Positions 32,918 through 43,150 of a stretch of DNA of 64,000 bases are shown here, piece by piece (positions within the stretch are counted from its first letter, which is position 1; the number at the start of each line of letters is the position of its first letter). A model generated the notes under the pieces. The model saw only the letters and a list, made by a program, of their open reading frames with translations, searched no databases and was not told the DNA's origin. The translations under genes were made by a program, and so were the position numbers. Source of the stretch: Arabidopsis thaliana (taxonomy: Eukaryota > Streptophyta > Magnoliopsida > Brassicales > Brassicaceae); NCBI RefSeq assembly GCF_000001735.4, contig NC_003070.9:7502001-7566000 (forward strand), in the 5' to 3' direction.

Positions 32918-35361
32918 CTTATTTGATGTATACATGTTATCAACAACTTCTACTTAGTATTTTAGCAACTAATGACGAGGAAAATAAAGTGAAACTTACA
33001 GCTAATTTTCATAACATTTTATTGGATATTTATATACGTAACTTAATAATCAACCCGCCAGTTCAAATAAAAGAAAAATATATATTATTATAGGAAAATT
33101 TCATGCATCCCCTTCATTAATAATTAATTATCTTGTATTAATGTATTTCAATTTTCATATATTAGTGAAAGGCACAAACTTGGGAACTAAGGCTCACTCT
33201 CCCATCGGTGCAAGGAACTTGTAACAAAAGTTTTTATCCAAAAGAAGAACTTGTAATAAAAGTTTATATTTTTGTTCACGGCTCTTTTCTGATTATTTAA
33301 TTAATCAACAATTAGTGAAGTTGAGAAACAACAAGTAAAGCTAATTGTTAACTGAAGAACAAGTACAAGAAAGTCCAGTGAATGTGACTACTAGACCGGT
33401 TTCTAATCTTAGCTGTATATAGTGTTTTCACTCTTTTGGCATTTAAACATCAATCCAAAATGTTTTATGCGTTCCAACCACCGAATCCATCTAAATTTTC
33501 AATACACGAATTCATATTCATGACTAACTTGCTTGATTAATAACAATATTTTCAAATCCTTTTTGACGTTGACTATTGACCAAAAGTTTTTTTTTCCTTA
33601 CTGACTAAAAAGTTAAATGCACTAAAAGAAAAAGGTCTCGATCATTATATAGCCGAGAGAGACCTTGTAGAAAATAAGTGCGTGTTTAGTTTGATTTGTC
33701 GATATAGTTCAATGAATCTAACAATATCAAAACTTTTGGGCCAATCATGTCTAGATTTATAGTTAAAAGCAAGCATCCTATATATCATAGGCTGTTGCTA
33801 TATATGTGTTTATTTCCCTTTTTTAGTAAATCTGATTTGTTGATCTCTTTGTTTTCTTTATGGTTTATTTCCTTATGCTCAGTCCAAATTAACCAAAATA
33901 TATCGTTTGATCGTAAAGCATTACAGGCAGGATTAAGCCAAAGGTCATTTTTATCTTGTGGAATGTGGTAGATAAGAGACTATAAAGATTTTGTTGTCAA
34001 AGATGCTAGTGTGAAGTGTGAACGTTGAACGGGAAGATTAGTAGGAAATCATAATTATAATTTGGAAGATTCTTATTTTGGAAACAGTTGTGGAGTCAAA
34101 GACAATTTTTTTAATCGCGGTAAAGTAATGACTTTCTTTTTAATGTGAAGACCAACGACCGAATGTCGAGATAATTAGCCTGCTCCAAATAATTGTACTT
34201 CTCTTCTATAGTTCTATAGATTCGAAAACTGTAGTAATCTATCTTGATATCAGTGTTAAAGATCTATTGAGACATATATTCCAGTTTAAGTCTGGTTCGG
34301 TTTACTAAACTCAACTATGGTCTAGGGTATTCGTATTATTTAAGTTTTCTGTAAGTTTATTAACTGGAATGAAGACAAATCTTCTCCAGTTTTTTTTTTT
34401 TTTTTTTTTTTGTCTATGTTATTTTGGATCCGAAATGCGAGAAGATCATGTTCTACAATGTGTTACGCCATGGTATTTTGAGTATATTCAGCAGGCACTA
34501 ACCAAAACTGCATTTCGAACCATTTATGTCATTGGTCAAATAGGCTTGACATATTAGCTCTCGTGGGCCTAAAATGTTTCCTACCTGGTACAAATGATAT
34601 AGTAAACCTGCAGATTTCTTATGCTCATTGTTTAATTTTAATGTGTTAAGGTAAATAAGTTATTTCAAAATCTATTTTCTTATAAGTTATAAAAACATGT
34701 AATACATTTTGGAACTTGGTTACAAAAAATATTATCGAAATTGTAGGGAAGTTTCCAAAAACAGTTATTGAAATTAATAAAATAAAATTTTCATTATATA
34801 AATTCTTCATTCGTCAAAAGATTCAGTATATGCTATATCTGACTCACGGATAGTACAACAAAAGCCCACGCACATGCTTTAATTCCACACACACAGAACA
34901 AGTCTGGTCAAAGCATTTTGTGCTGCTCAGCTGTGCTCACAATTAGTTTCACGACAAAACCTAATTGAGAGTATACCCCTATTTAACATTTACAAATCTC
35001 GATTATCGAGACATCACGGTGGCATATTGAATTAGAGTTTATCAATGATAAACAAAAGGAGTGAATAATTACGACTAATACCATAAACACAATTAACCGT
35101 CACAATCATCATAATTTGATTTTTGTTTACAAATTAAAGAAAGATATCATAATCTTTCGTCACCCAGCCCCTACCGGAAACTGAATAGTAGAGAAAACAT
35201 TTAAATCTTTAAGAAGAAAGAAAGAGAGAAGCATAATTATCAAAAGCTTATAATTATCAACGAGAACACCAACATTTAGATATATAAAAAAAAAACATAA
35301 AAAGAAAACCCATAAACGATCATGACGGCATATATATCTTCAATCCCAAGAAAATGGCCGA

Positions 35362-35577
35362 TCAACGATGAGTACCGGGGTACACGCGCCCTCCGTTACC
35401 TTTGCCGTCGCCGGTAGAGTCAGAGTGCCGGCCACAACCGGATGGCGTGAGAGCAGAGATAATGGCTTTCGCGGCCATAGTCTTCACCAGCTTCCTCGTA
35501 ACGGGAATCACACTCGCTACTTGTTTCTTCACCTCCCTCTCCGCCGTAGAACTAGAGCCTTCTCCTTTAGAACTCAT
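35362..35577 (-). CDS. Small protein family member 2 (71 aa)
   Basis: This ATG-initiated ORF begins MSSKGEGSSSTAEREVKKQV and continues ASVIPVTRKLVKTMAAKAII, ending GGRVYPGTHR. It aligns with member 1 along its length: MSS start, KK near residue 17, SVIP, LVKT-AAKAI, a Gly/Asp-rich linker and RVYP. The linker between helix and tail is Gly/Ser/Asp-rich and probably flexible. Retention of the frame and of the two conserved blocks, despite divergence elsewhere, argues for a translated product under selection. Function unknown; no secretion signal is visible. Confidence 0.75.
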   Translation of the reverse strand: MSSKGEGSSSTAEREVKKQVASVIPVTRKLVKTMAAKAIISALTPSGCGRHSDSTGDGKGNGGRVYPGTHR

Positions 35578-35676
35578 CTTTAGGCTGTTTATGTTGATAA
35601 GTGTATGTGTATTTGTATATATGTGTTTGTTTGTTGCTTTTGTAATTGTGAGGAACCATGCACACTATGGCTCGGG

Positions 35677-35684
35677 TTTATATA
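35677..35684 (-). promoter_or_regulatory. TATA box of small-family member 2
   Basis: TATATAAA on the minus strand, about 100 bp upstream of the ATG, in the same GGGTTTATATAGA context as member 1. Confidence 0.7.
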
Positions 35685-35755
35685 GAAAATATGAGATGAG
35701 AATCAAACTTCTGCCATAAGTCCATTTTCAAAAATAAATGAAAAAACTTAATTTC

Positions 35756-35783
35756 TAAGTTGCTCCATGTCCAACGTGTCAGC
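35756..35783 (-). promoter_or_regulatory. Conserved promoter block of small-family member 2
   Basis: TAAGTTGCTCCATGTCCAAC followed by GTGTCAGC on the plus strand. It is the counterpart of 32886-32917 and includes the same ACGTGTC core. Confidence 0.6.
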
Positions 35784-38609
35784 CACCCATTGCTGCAAAG
35801 AGGAAATTTAGTTGATATCTTGTACTTATGATTTAAGTTTAAGAAAAAAAAACAAATTAAGCGAAACTTACATTTAATTTCCATAACATTTGGATATTTT
35901 CTGGGATATCAGTGGATACGTGGAACCCTGAAGAAATAAAATAAAATAAGATAAAACATTATAATAGAAATTTCCATGCATCGCCGTTATTTTGTTAATT
36001 AATTTATATTTATTTACTTGGCTGATGAGTTGGCGCCACCATGGGAATGTAGTATCAGTCTTACGTTAGTACAAGGCAACGGGAAGACAACATTCGACAT
36101 ATATGTTTAGTACTTTATTATTTGTTATTCGTGCCTCTTAAGTCTTATCTAAAAAGCAATAAATAATTATGTTAACTACTTACTGTTATATTTTTTTCTA
36201 ATGATATGATAATAAGTGATGTCTTACTATTAATTTATCATATACTAATAATTAATGACTTTTTACTGTTACCAAATTAATCATTAAATTTTAACGAATG
36301 ATACTAATCATTCGATAATTTCTTTGTTTAGTTAAATGTATAGTTCAGTACAGTAATAACCAAAACATCTTCTATTTCAAAAACCTAAAATTTATAATAG
36401 AATTTTTTAATTGAATTGTCTTTTAATCATAACGTTTCTGCTGTTTTGGCGTTCAAAATGTTTTGTTTCACGGAGTAACATATTTACAAGGAAGATCAAG
36501 AGATGTGACCTTGTTGAAAATAATTGTGTAGAGACAATAAACATAACAACATATGTAGATTCGATTTTGTACAATGGATCTAGACTATATCATTTTTTAT
36601 CTAATCGTGTCAAGGAGAATTAAAGTTAGGATTTTGAGTAAAAGCCCCTTTTCTACATTTGTTTCTTTGTTTTTCCCATAATTGTTTTTTGTTCTTTCTG
36701 TCAAGTTTTAAAAACTTTTTTTTTTTGTTTGTGTTCAGACCACACCATATACCTGTATATATATATGCTTGGTCCTTAGGAACAGTACAAAGATCTGCCA
36801 AGGACCCCATTTTATTTTTTGGAAATTCACGAATGATATGATCTAGAACTAGAGACTTTATTGTCAAAGATTTAGATTTGTGTGGAAAAATGAAAGAACA
36901 TGATGATTGATGAAGATTGAATTAAAGAGAAAACAAAATTATGATTTTTATTAGTTTCATTTTTATTTTTATTTTTTTGTGCAAAATTTTTATTAGTTTC
37001 ATATGACAATAACTACAACTCCAGATAACTAATGGCTAGCGGCTGTGAATTTGCGATACTTTTTCCAAATAAAAATTAAATCAAAACGAAATACAATAAT
37101 TTGAGAGATTCCGATTAACAATATCGTGAAACAGCTGTAGAGTAATAATCAGGCGTGAACATTAAAGTAATGAAGTGGTTAACCAATAATTTATTAGTTT
37201 TCATTCATATATCACCATGATTATATTTAATAAAATGGATGAACCAAAGACAATCTTTGTGTATAAGTTTATAATTTTTTACATCACAATCTATATGTTA
37301 GTTAACGAAATATTTAATTTTATTAGACTTCCAGAATAAACTATTGAACTGGCAAATTGTCACGGTGCAACTTTTTTGCCAAGAAGACGTTAATTGGTTT
37401 ATAATTAATTAAGACGAAACAAGAACATATAGTACATGATCTTACAACCTCTTTCTTATGAAATAGTTTTTAATTGCATTTCCTTTTTTTTTTATATATA
37501 AATAAATATTGAATGTTCCTAAGAAATTATCAAGGTGGTGTGTCATCATGAGGAGGCCACCAACTTGGAAATTAAGGTTGGATTTCCGCTGCAAACAGCT
37601 AAAAGGATTTGAAGGTGGGCAAACGAAATTATCAATTAAATCATCAACTCAAGACGTGATAATTGTTATGAACATATTATTAGTATTGTAATTTATCCTT
37701 ATTACAGACATAACGGCATAATATTATTTCCATTGGTTTAATTAAACGACCAACGATTATATTGTCTGCGATTCTACAAATAATTCTCATTTCTTTTATT
37801 GTTTTAAACATTGAACGTGTTATATCTGTGGACGAATTTTGGGAAATGACTTCTAATAATTTGGTTTGGTAATTTTTAGTTAATGCATTGTACTTAAATT
37901 CTAGGTTTAGCAGATCTCATCAATAAAATTTGTTCATATATTAAAAGTTCAGAGAGTTTTCATTTTCCAATTATTCATTTAACTTTCAATAATTTTTCAC
38001 CAAAAAATTGTTAATTTAGCACGAAATGTTAGTGTATTCCCGCAATTTTTTCGTTTGTAAACAATGTTCCATCGGCTTATTTAAACCAACTAAGTAATAT
38101 ACTGTTGTTGACAAAATAAATAAATAAATTTTGAATATTAAATGAGTAATTGATTTGACAAAAAAAATGATAGTCAATATTTTGTATGTTTGGACCATAT
38201 AGACAGTGATGGCACATAAATAATCTTCTAATATATTCGTTCTTTTTTTCTTCGGAAGCGACTCGCGTGACTCTGTTCATATTTTTTTTATTTTGTTAAC
38301 GGAATAAACCAAAACTACATCTACTTGTTCCTTAATCGACCAGTTTTTATTTTCCTATGAGTTGTTTCAATTCGATCGAATTTAAAGAACAGAAATATAT
38401 TGTTATAATGTTTTTCTGTCTTTCGAAGTGTTTTAGTTGCAGCTTATTGTTTTTTGTTTTTTTTTTTCTTTTTGTTAAAAGGTTTTAGTTTAAAATTTAG
38501 TAAACCATAACCCCAAACTTAAAAACATTCATTGGTATTTAAAATCTTTAACGCGTTTAAAGATTCTCGATCTTTCTAAATTCGATTTTTTTTTTTTTTT
38601 TTATCAATC

Positions 38610-38900
38610 ATTCCCCACGTGGCCCGGGCAGATATGTTAAGCTTCGTATCTAAGAACCAGTTATGCTACAATTAGTTAATTAATTAGTGACTGAAAGCCA
38701 CTTATGCTTGTCTGGGTTAATCATCAATAAATATATATGGACCAAATTGGATAGGTCTTCCATTTCTCCCTTTTATTTCTTTCCACTTTCACCTTTCGGC
38801 CGTTAAGAAGTATCCCTAATTCCCTATAATAATTTATGTCTTATGTTACGTAACATATTACTGTCATTATAAATTTTGTCACATATGAAACATGAGTGAT
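38610..38900. repeat. Diverged copy of the region upstream of small-family member 3
   Basis: Blocks shared in order with 41190-41430 include CACGTGGCC, AGAACCA followed by AGTTATGCT-CAA, AAAGCCACTTAT, AAGTTAATCAT-like sequence, CACCTTT and CTTTCGGCCGTTA, and a CATGA end. The orientation is the same. No recognisable small-family ORF remains at the expected position below 38.5 kb. Confidence 0.7.
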
Positions 38901-40829
38901 TAGCCCAAAAAAATATTTACGGATCGGTATGAACATTATTAGTAGTTCCAAATTAAAGCTCGATCTGACGGCTTTGAGCTACCTTGATTTTTACTGGCAT
39001 TATAAATTTCTAACATATTGACTAATCATTAATTATCATTGATTAGTTAATTCTATAATCATCATATATATATATATATAAGTTTAATCCAACATATTTT
39101 TTTAATAAGTTTAATCAAATTTATAGACGAATAGATAGCTAGAACTACGATGGTAACTCCATTTCCACAAAACAGTACTTACTTTTAGTTCCTAAATTGA
39201 TAGATATGAAACAAAAAGGTTAGATGATAATGAACAAACTGATAAAATTGAACATTTCTTAAAGTCTAGGAGCGGTGGACCTGAATCTTTGAGAATGACC
39301 GTGTTGACTCGTTTTTTGGGAGATCTACATATGCACCTCGATTGTTTCAAATATCTAGTTATTATTAAGTGAAAAGACGCAAAAACATGTAATATAAAAA
39401 GAGTGAGAAAAAGAGAAAATCATGTAATATGATTTAGTTAAGCGTTAATTAAAAATGTTTCTAGTGGCAAGAAAGAACACTAAGCAAATTAAATAGGCAA
39501 TATAATAATGCCTTTGATTGGTAGATATTTTACTTATGTAGTATAGGGTTTAACTATTTCCACGGTAACTTATTATCAAATCAGTCATCCAAAAAGGAAA
39601 GAAAAACAAAATAATAGTAATAGTTTTGCAGCAATATTTCAACTTTGTTTTTTTTTTTGTATCACTTAAACTTACAATACTTTGTTGCATCTATGAATTA
39701 ATCCTGATGATGATGAGCCATGTCCATCGGTAATAGATTGAGAGTAACTTGTCTATTACTTTGCATGAATTGTTTTTACTTAATTCTTGTAAGTTGATGG
39801 TCATTCTCTTAATTTTAATCAGATTATTTTGCCATTGATAAATTAAAATTTCCGTATATAGAATCTTTTAAAATTTTCAACAAAAACAGAAAAGAAAAAG
39901 CAAAACAACCAACACGCACATATGTCTATTAAAAATCAATGATTATGTCGATATGGCTAGATCCGTACATATAGTAAAAAATCTAATATACTTGTATTTT
40001 AACGATGGTTATTTCAGAATCTTACAGTGAACGTTGACCAAATAGATTCTGATAAACAGGGGCACTGAGCAACATATATAAATAGGGAAAAATCCTTTTT
40101 CTCAGTGTACGTCAAATTAATAATGTCTGGATAACAAAACTCGTAGCCTTTTCTATATTCGTGTTATGTTTAGCTTTTCTCTAAATAAACATCACGGTTC
40201 ACTAAAACATATTTTCAGGATATTTCCTATAACATTTATTTTTTCTCGGCTATATATATTTGAAAGAACTTTAAATTTGTAATGAATGTGGTGGTCAGAT
40301 CATGATGGTCTATGAATCCAGACTAAAATCTTTCAACCAACCAGTAGGGTCGTTAAGTATAATTTATTAGATTAATATAATCTGTTATTATATTCCGAAG
40401 TGATAACTAACTCTCTTTTTGTTTTTTGGGTTTGGATTACCAACTTAATCATCTATAAAGGTTTTCACTAATTCTAAACAATCAATATATGAGCGAATAA
40501 ACTAAATTTCCGATTACTAATTGAACACTCATTGGTTTTAGGCTTTTACCGTTTGAAGCCTCTCACTCTCTTCTCACGTTTTGATTTCAATGAAAACAAT
40601 ATAGAGATCACGCATTAAACATTAATCGCAGTAAATTATAATAAGTCTTATCTTAACACTAAAACGCCAGGAATCAATACAAAGAAACTATTGAACTTAG
40701 AGAAAAAAAAAAGCATCTTATATTAGTACAAACTCTTTCCAGAAAGAGAGATCATTCGGTAGACATATACAATATAACATAATCTTTCTTAAGACTCATA
40801 ATGATTACCCCCGAAATATCATTGGAAGG

Positions 40830-41039
40830 CTACCGGAGCGTAGACTGCACGCGCTTGTTCCTCGGAAGCTCCACTATTTGCTTGGACTTTAAAGGAGATC
40901 GAGATGAAAAGAGAGTCTTCATAATCATTGACTTCACCAGCATCCTCTTTTTTGGGAACACACTCCCTTGTTTCGGCCCCAACCGCCACTCTCCATCCTG
41001 TATCGCCACCACCTCCACCGCTTTTTCTACCGTGCTCAT
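40830..41039 (-). CDS. Small protein family member 3 (69 aa, divergent)
   Basis: This ATG-initiated ORF begins MSTVEKAVEVVAIQDGEW and carries GSVFPKKRMLVKSMIMKTLF, which aligns with GSVIPKERELVKTKAAKAIF of member 1. The last codons (NKRVQSTLR) align without gaps to GKRVYPTRY. The N-terminus and linker differ from members 1 and 2, so this is the oldest or fastest-changing copy. The overlapping open frame (40819-41049) starts at GTG and does not align with the family. Function unknown. Confidence 0.65.
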   Translation of the reverse strand: MSTVEKAVEVVAIQDGEWRLGPKQGSVFPKKRMLVKSMIMKTLFSSRSPLKSKQIVELPRNKRVQSTLR

Positions 41040-41908
41040 CGATATTCACTCTCTATCTAATCCTCTCTTTTCGTCTTAAGGAGAGAAAAAAGCTCTTAGA
41101 TTTGCCCTCAATTTATTACTTGATGAGACTTGTGGTACAAGCTAACATGTAAAAACAATAGTTTATTATATGAATCTTGCTATTTCCCTCACGTGGCCTT
41201 GTATAATAAGTTTTCATTTGAGAACCAATTAGTTATGCTGCAACTACGTATAAAACTAATTGAGATACTGATTAAAGCCACTTATTCCTTTTCCAAGTTA
41301 ATCATGATTTGGATTATTGGCTTCACTCACCTTTTTTCTACCTTTACCTTTCGGCCGTTAGATAATTTATTAAAACAGTATCATATTACTTAAGTATACA
41401 TAATTCCGCACATGAATCACGAGTCATAACTCATAGTTTTTCGTTTGATAGAAACACTGTAACTAACTGAAAATCTAATAAGGTAGCAAATTAAAACACA
41501 AATGACGCGTGCATTCATATGAATGATAGCTAAAATGAATTAAAAAGTACTTCAAATTTTCAATTCACACATCTTTTTCAAATATCCATGTGGAATGATT
41601 AAAGTGAATACTTCCAAATTTACTCGCCCGTTTTCAATAAAATTATGTCAAGACTTTTTTTTTCGAGTACTACTGACGAATGACTAGTAAATATAATTAT
41701 CGTAATATATATAGATAATTATCACCATTCATCATCCATATGGCATTAGTATTATTTGAAAATAGTCAAAATACCACGAAAGTTGCAAATATGAAAAGGT
41801 AGGCTCTGGCATCCTGTGGTTCCCTTCATCTTAATGGCTTAGTTCAAGATTTGTTTCTAGTTTAAGTGTTTCGGTTATTGAGAAAGCGGAAAGAAAAGCA
41901 ACCAATGC
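41040..41908. other. Upstream region of small-family member 3
   Basis: About 870 bp of promoter and spacer. Positions 41190-41430 are homologous to 38610-38900. No coding signal. It ends at the target-site duplication of the LTR element. Confidence 0.6.
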
Positions 41909-41913
41909 GACAA
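41909..41913. repeat. Target-site duplication (left), GACAA
   Basis: GACAA precedes the left LTR and matches GACAA at 42953-42957 after the right LTR, the 5-bp duplication expected for Ty3/gypsy integration. Confidence 0.92.
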
Positions 41914-42318
41914 TGTTAAGAAACAAACTCCAAACTCCTTTATTTCTTAACCAAAAGTTACAATTCATGAGAAGATGATCTAGAACATCATTTCTAGACT
42001 CATCTTCTAAATCTCACACACGAGATTGTTTACACAAATTGCATAAAGCTCTCTAAACAATGAGAGTACCTATTTATAACCAAAAAGCAGTAAAAGATAG
42101 ATGCGGATATTACCTCAGAATATCTTCTTTATTCTTCCTTCGTCTGACGTGTCCTCTGTCACACTTTCTGTGCTGCTTCTAATCCACCTGACTCACTAGC
42201 AGCTTCTAGAACCTCTTCTCCACCTGTCCCTTCTGTAGCTTCTAGAACCTTTGTACCATTTAAATCATCAGAACTTAGTGCTTTCTTCTTCCTCACGTAA
42301 ACCCTATTGAGCTTATCA
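41914..42318 (-). repeat. 3' LTR of the small retrotransposon
   Basis: 405 bp with TG..CA ends. It contains a TATAAATA on the minus strand (42078-42071). Next to it lies the G12 polypurine tract (C12 at 42322-42333 on the plus strand). Confidence 0.93.
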
Positions 42319-42498
42319 ATACCCCCCCCCCCCTTCGGAACTCAGCTTGTCCCCAAGCTCTATTGCAGGAAACTGTTGCCGCAGCTCGGTAAGTACTTCC
42401 CATGACGTCTCATGAGTTGGTAAGCCTTGCCACTGAACCAACGCTTCTAACACACCTTCAGCTGAGTAACGAGTATCTAACACCTTCTCTGGCACCAA
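42319..42498 (-). pseudogene. Chromodomain tail of a Ty3/gypsy integrase inside the small LTR element
   Basis: The minus-strand frame reads VPEKVLDTRYSAEGVLEALV, then QWQGLPTHETSWEVLTELRQ and QFPAIELGDKLSSE. The W-x-W pattern and spacing match plant chromoviral chromodomains, which target integration. There is no ATG at the start of the frame, and the rest of the polyprotein is deleted. Confidence 0.85.
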
Positions 42499-42507
42499 TA
42501 CCCATTC

Positions 42508-42543
42508 ATCTGAAGGTCGCGTGTTCGATCCACGCTCACCGCA
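42508..42543 (+). other. tRNA-Phe 3'-half sequence at the primer-binding site
   Basis: On the plus strand, ATCTGAAGGTCGCGTGTTCG followed by ATCCACGCTCACCGCA. From memory this equals the plant cytosolic tRNA-Phe(GAA) gene from just after the anticodon to base 73. It includes a full T-arm (GCGTG TTCGATC CACGC) that pairs perfectly. It sits four bases inside the 5' LTR, where a primer-binding site belongs, but is twice the usual 18 nt and lacks the complement of CCA. Confidence 0.8.
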
Positions 42544-42547
42544 AATT

Positions 42548-42952
42548 TGTTAAGAAACAAACTCCAAACTCCTTTATTTCTTAACCAAAAGTTACAATTC
42601 ATGAGAAGATGATCTAGAACATCATTTCTAGACTCATCCTCTAAATCTCACACACGAGATTGTTTACACAAATTGCATAAAGCTCTCTAAACAATGAGAG
42701 TACCTATTTATAACCAAAAAGCAGTAAAAGATAGATGCGGATATTACCTCAGAATATCCTCTTTATTCTTCCTTCCTCTGACGTGTCCTCTGTCACACTT
42801 TCTGTGCTGCTTCTAATCCACCTGACTCACTAGCAGCTTCTATAACCTCTTCTCCACCTGTCCCTTCTGTAGCTTCTAGAACCTTTGTACCATTTAAATC
42901 ATCAGAACTTAGTGCTTTCTTCTTCCTCACGTAAACCCTATTGAGCTTATCA
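42548..42952 (-). repeat. 5' LTR of the small retrotransposon
   Basis: 405 bp. It differs from the other LTR by four substitutions and no indel. It has the same TG..CA ends and internal TATAAATA (42712-42705). Confidence 0.93.
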
Positions 42953-42957
42953 GACAA
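42953..42957. repeat. Target-site duplication (right), GACAA
   Basis: Matches 41909-41913 exactly. Confidence 0.92.
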
Positions 42958-43150
42958 CGCATAGTCTGAAAAACCATACAGTATATGTTGTCGAACCCAA
43001 GATTTTGGGCCATATCACGGTTTTAAAGGCCTATTTTACTTAGTCTTACAAAAGTGATAAAAAGAGAGTTTTGAACGAACCTAAATCTTAATCATCATGA
43101 TAGTTTTTGAACAATAAAATCAAAGATAGTCTTTTATTTAATGGACTTGT

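Larger units (their letters stand above)
32734..35361. other. Intergenic region between small-family members 1 and 2
   Basis: About 2.6 kb. The first 450 bp or so are the promoter of member 1 and are partly homologous to the region upstream of member 2. The rest is AT-rich and includes a T22 run at 34390-34411. No other gene is supportable. Confidence 0.5.
35578..40829. other. Long AT-rich intergenic region with duplicated promoter-like sequence
   Basis: About 5.2 kb. Positions 35578 to about 36085 are the promoter of member 2. A segment at about 38610-38900 resembles the upstream region of member 3 (see 41190-41430) but no gene copy lies next to it. Other ORFs (for example 36610-36867 and 37509-37691) lack recognisable domains. 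Confidence 0.5.
41914..42952 (-). mobile_element. Very small LTR retrotransposon derived from a chromodomain Ty3/gypsy element
   Basis: Two 405-bp direct repeats, each TGTTAAG...GCTTATCA on the plus strand, differ at only four positions and are flanked by GACAA. Only 229 bp lie between them. On the minus strand the inside reads: a tRNA-derived stretch, then about 60 codons matching the chromodomain tail of a chromovirus integrase (PEKVLDTRYS, ALVQWQGLPTHETSWE, QQFPAIELGDK), then a G12 tract as polypurine tract. No gag, protease or polymerase is present, so it is non-autonomous. About 99% LTR identity implies a recent insertion. The orientation is set by the chromodomain and primer-site order. 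Confidence 0.95.

Noticed and set aside
34390..34411. T22 homopolymer as a regulatory feature
   Set aside because: Long A/T runs are common throughout this spacer and no other signal accompanies it.
40819..41049. Alternative 76-aa frame overlapping small-family member 3
   Set aside because: It opens at GTG, and only the other frame aligns with members 1 and 2 through to the C-terminus.
42508..42543. A functional tRNA-Phe gene
   Set aside because: Only the 3' half is present; the D-arm, anticodon and 5' acceptor strand are absent and the flanking DNA belongs to the LTR element.
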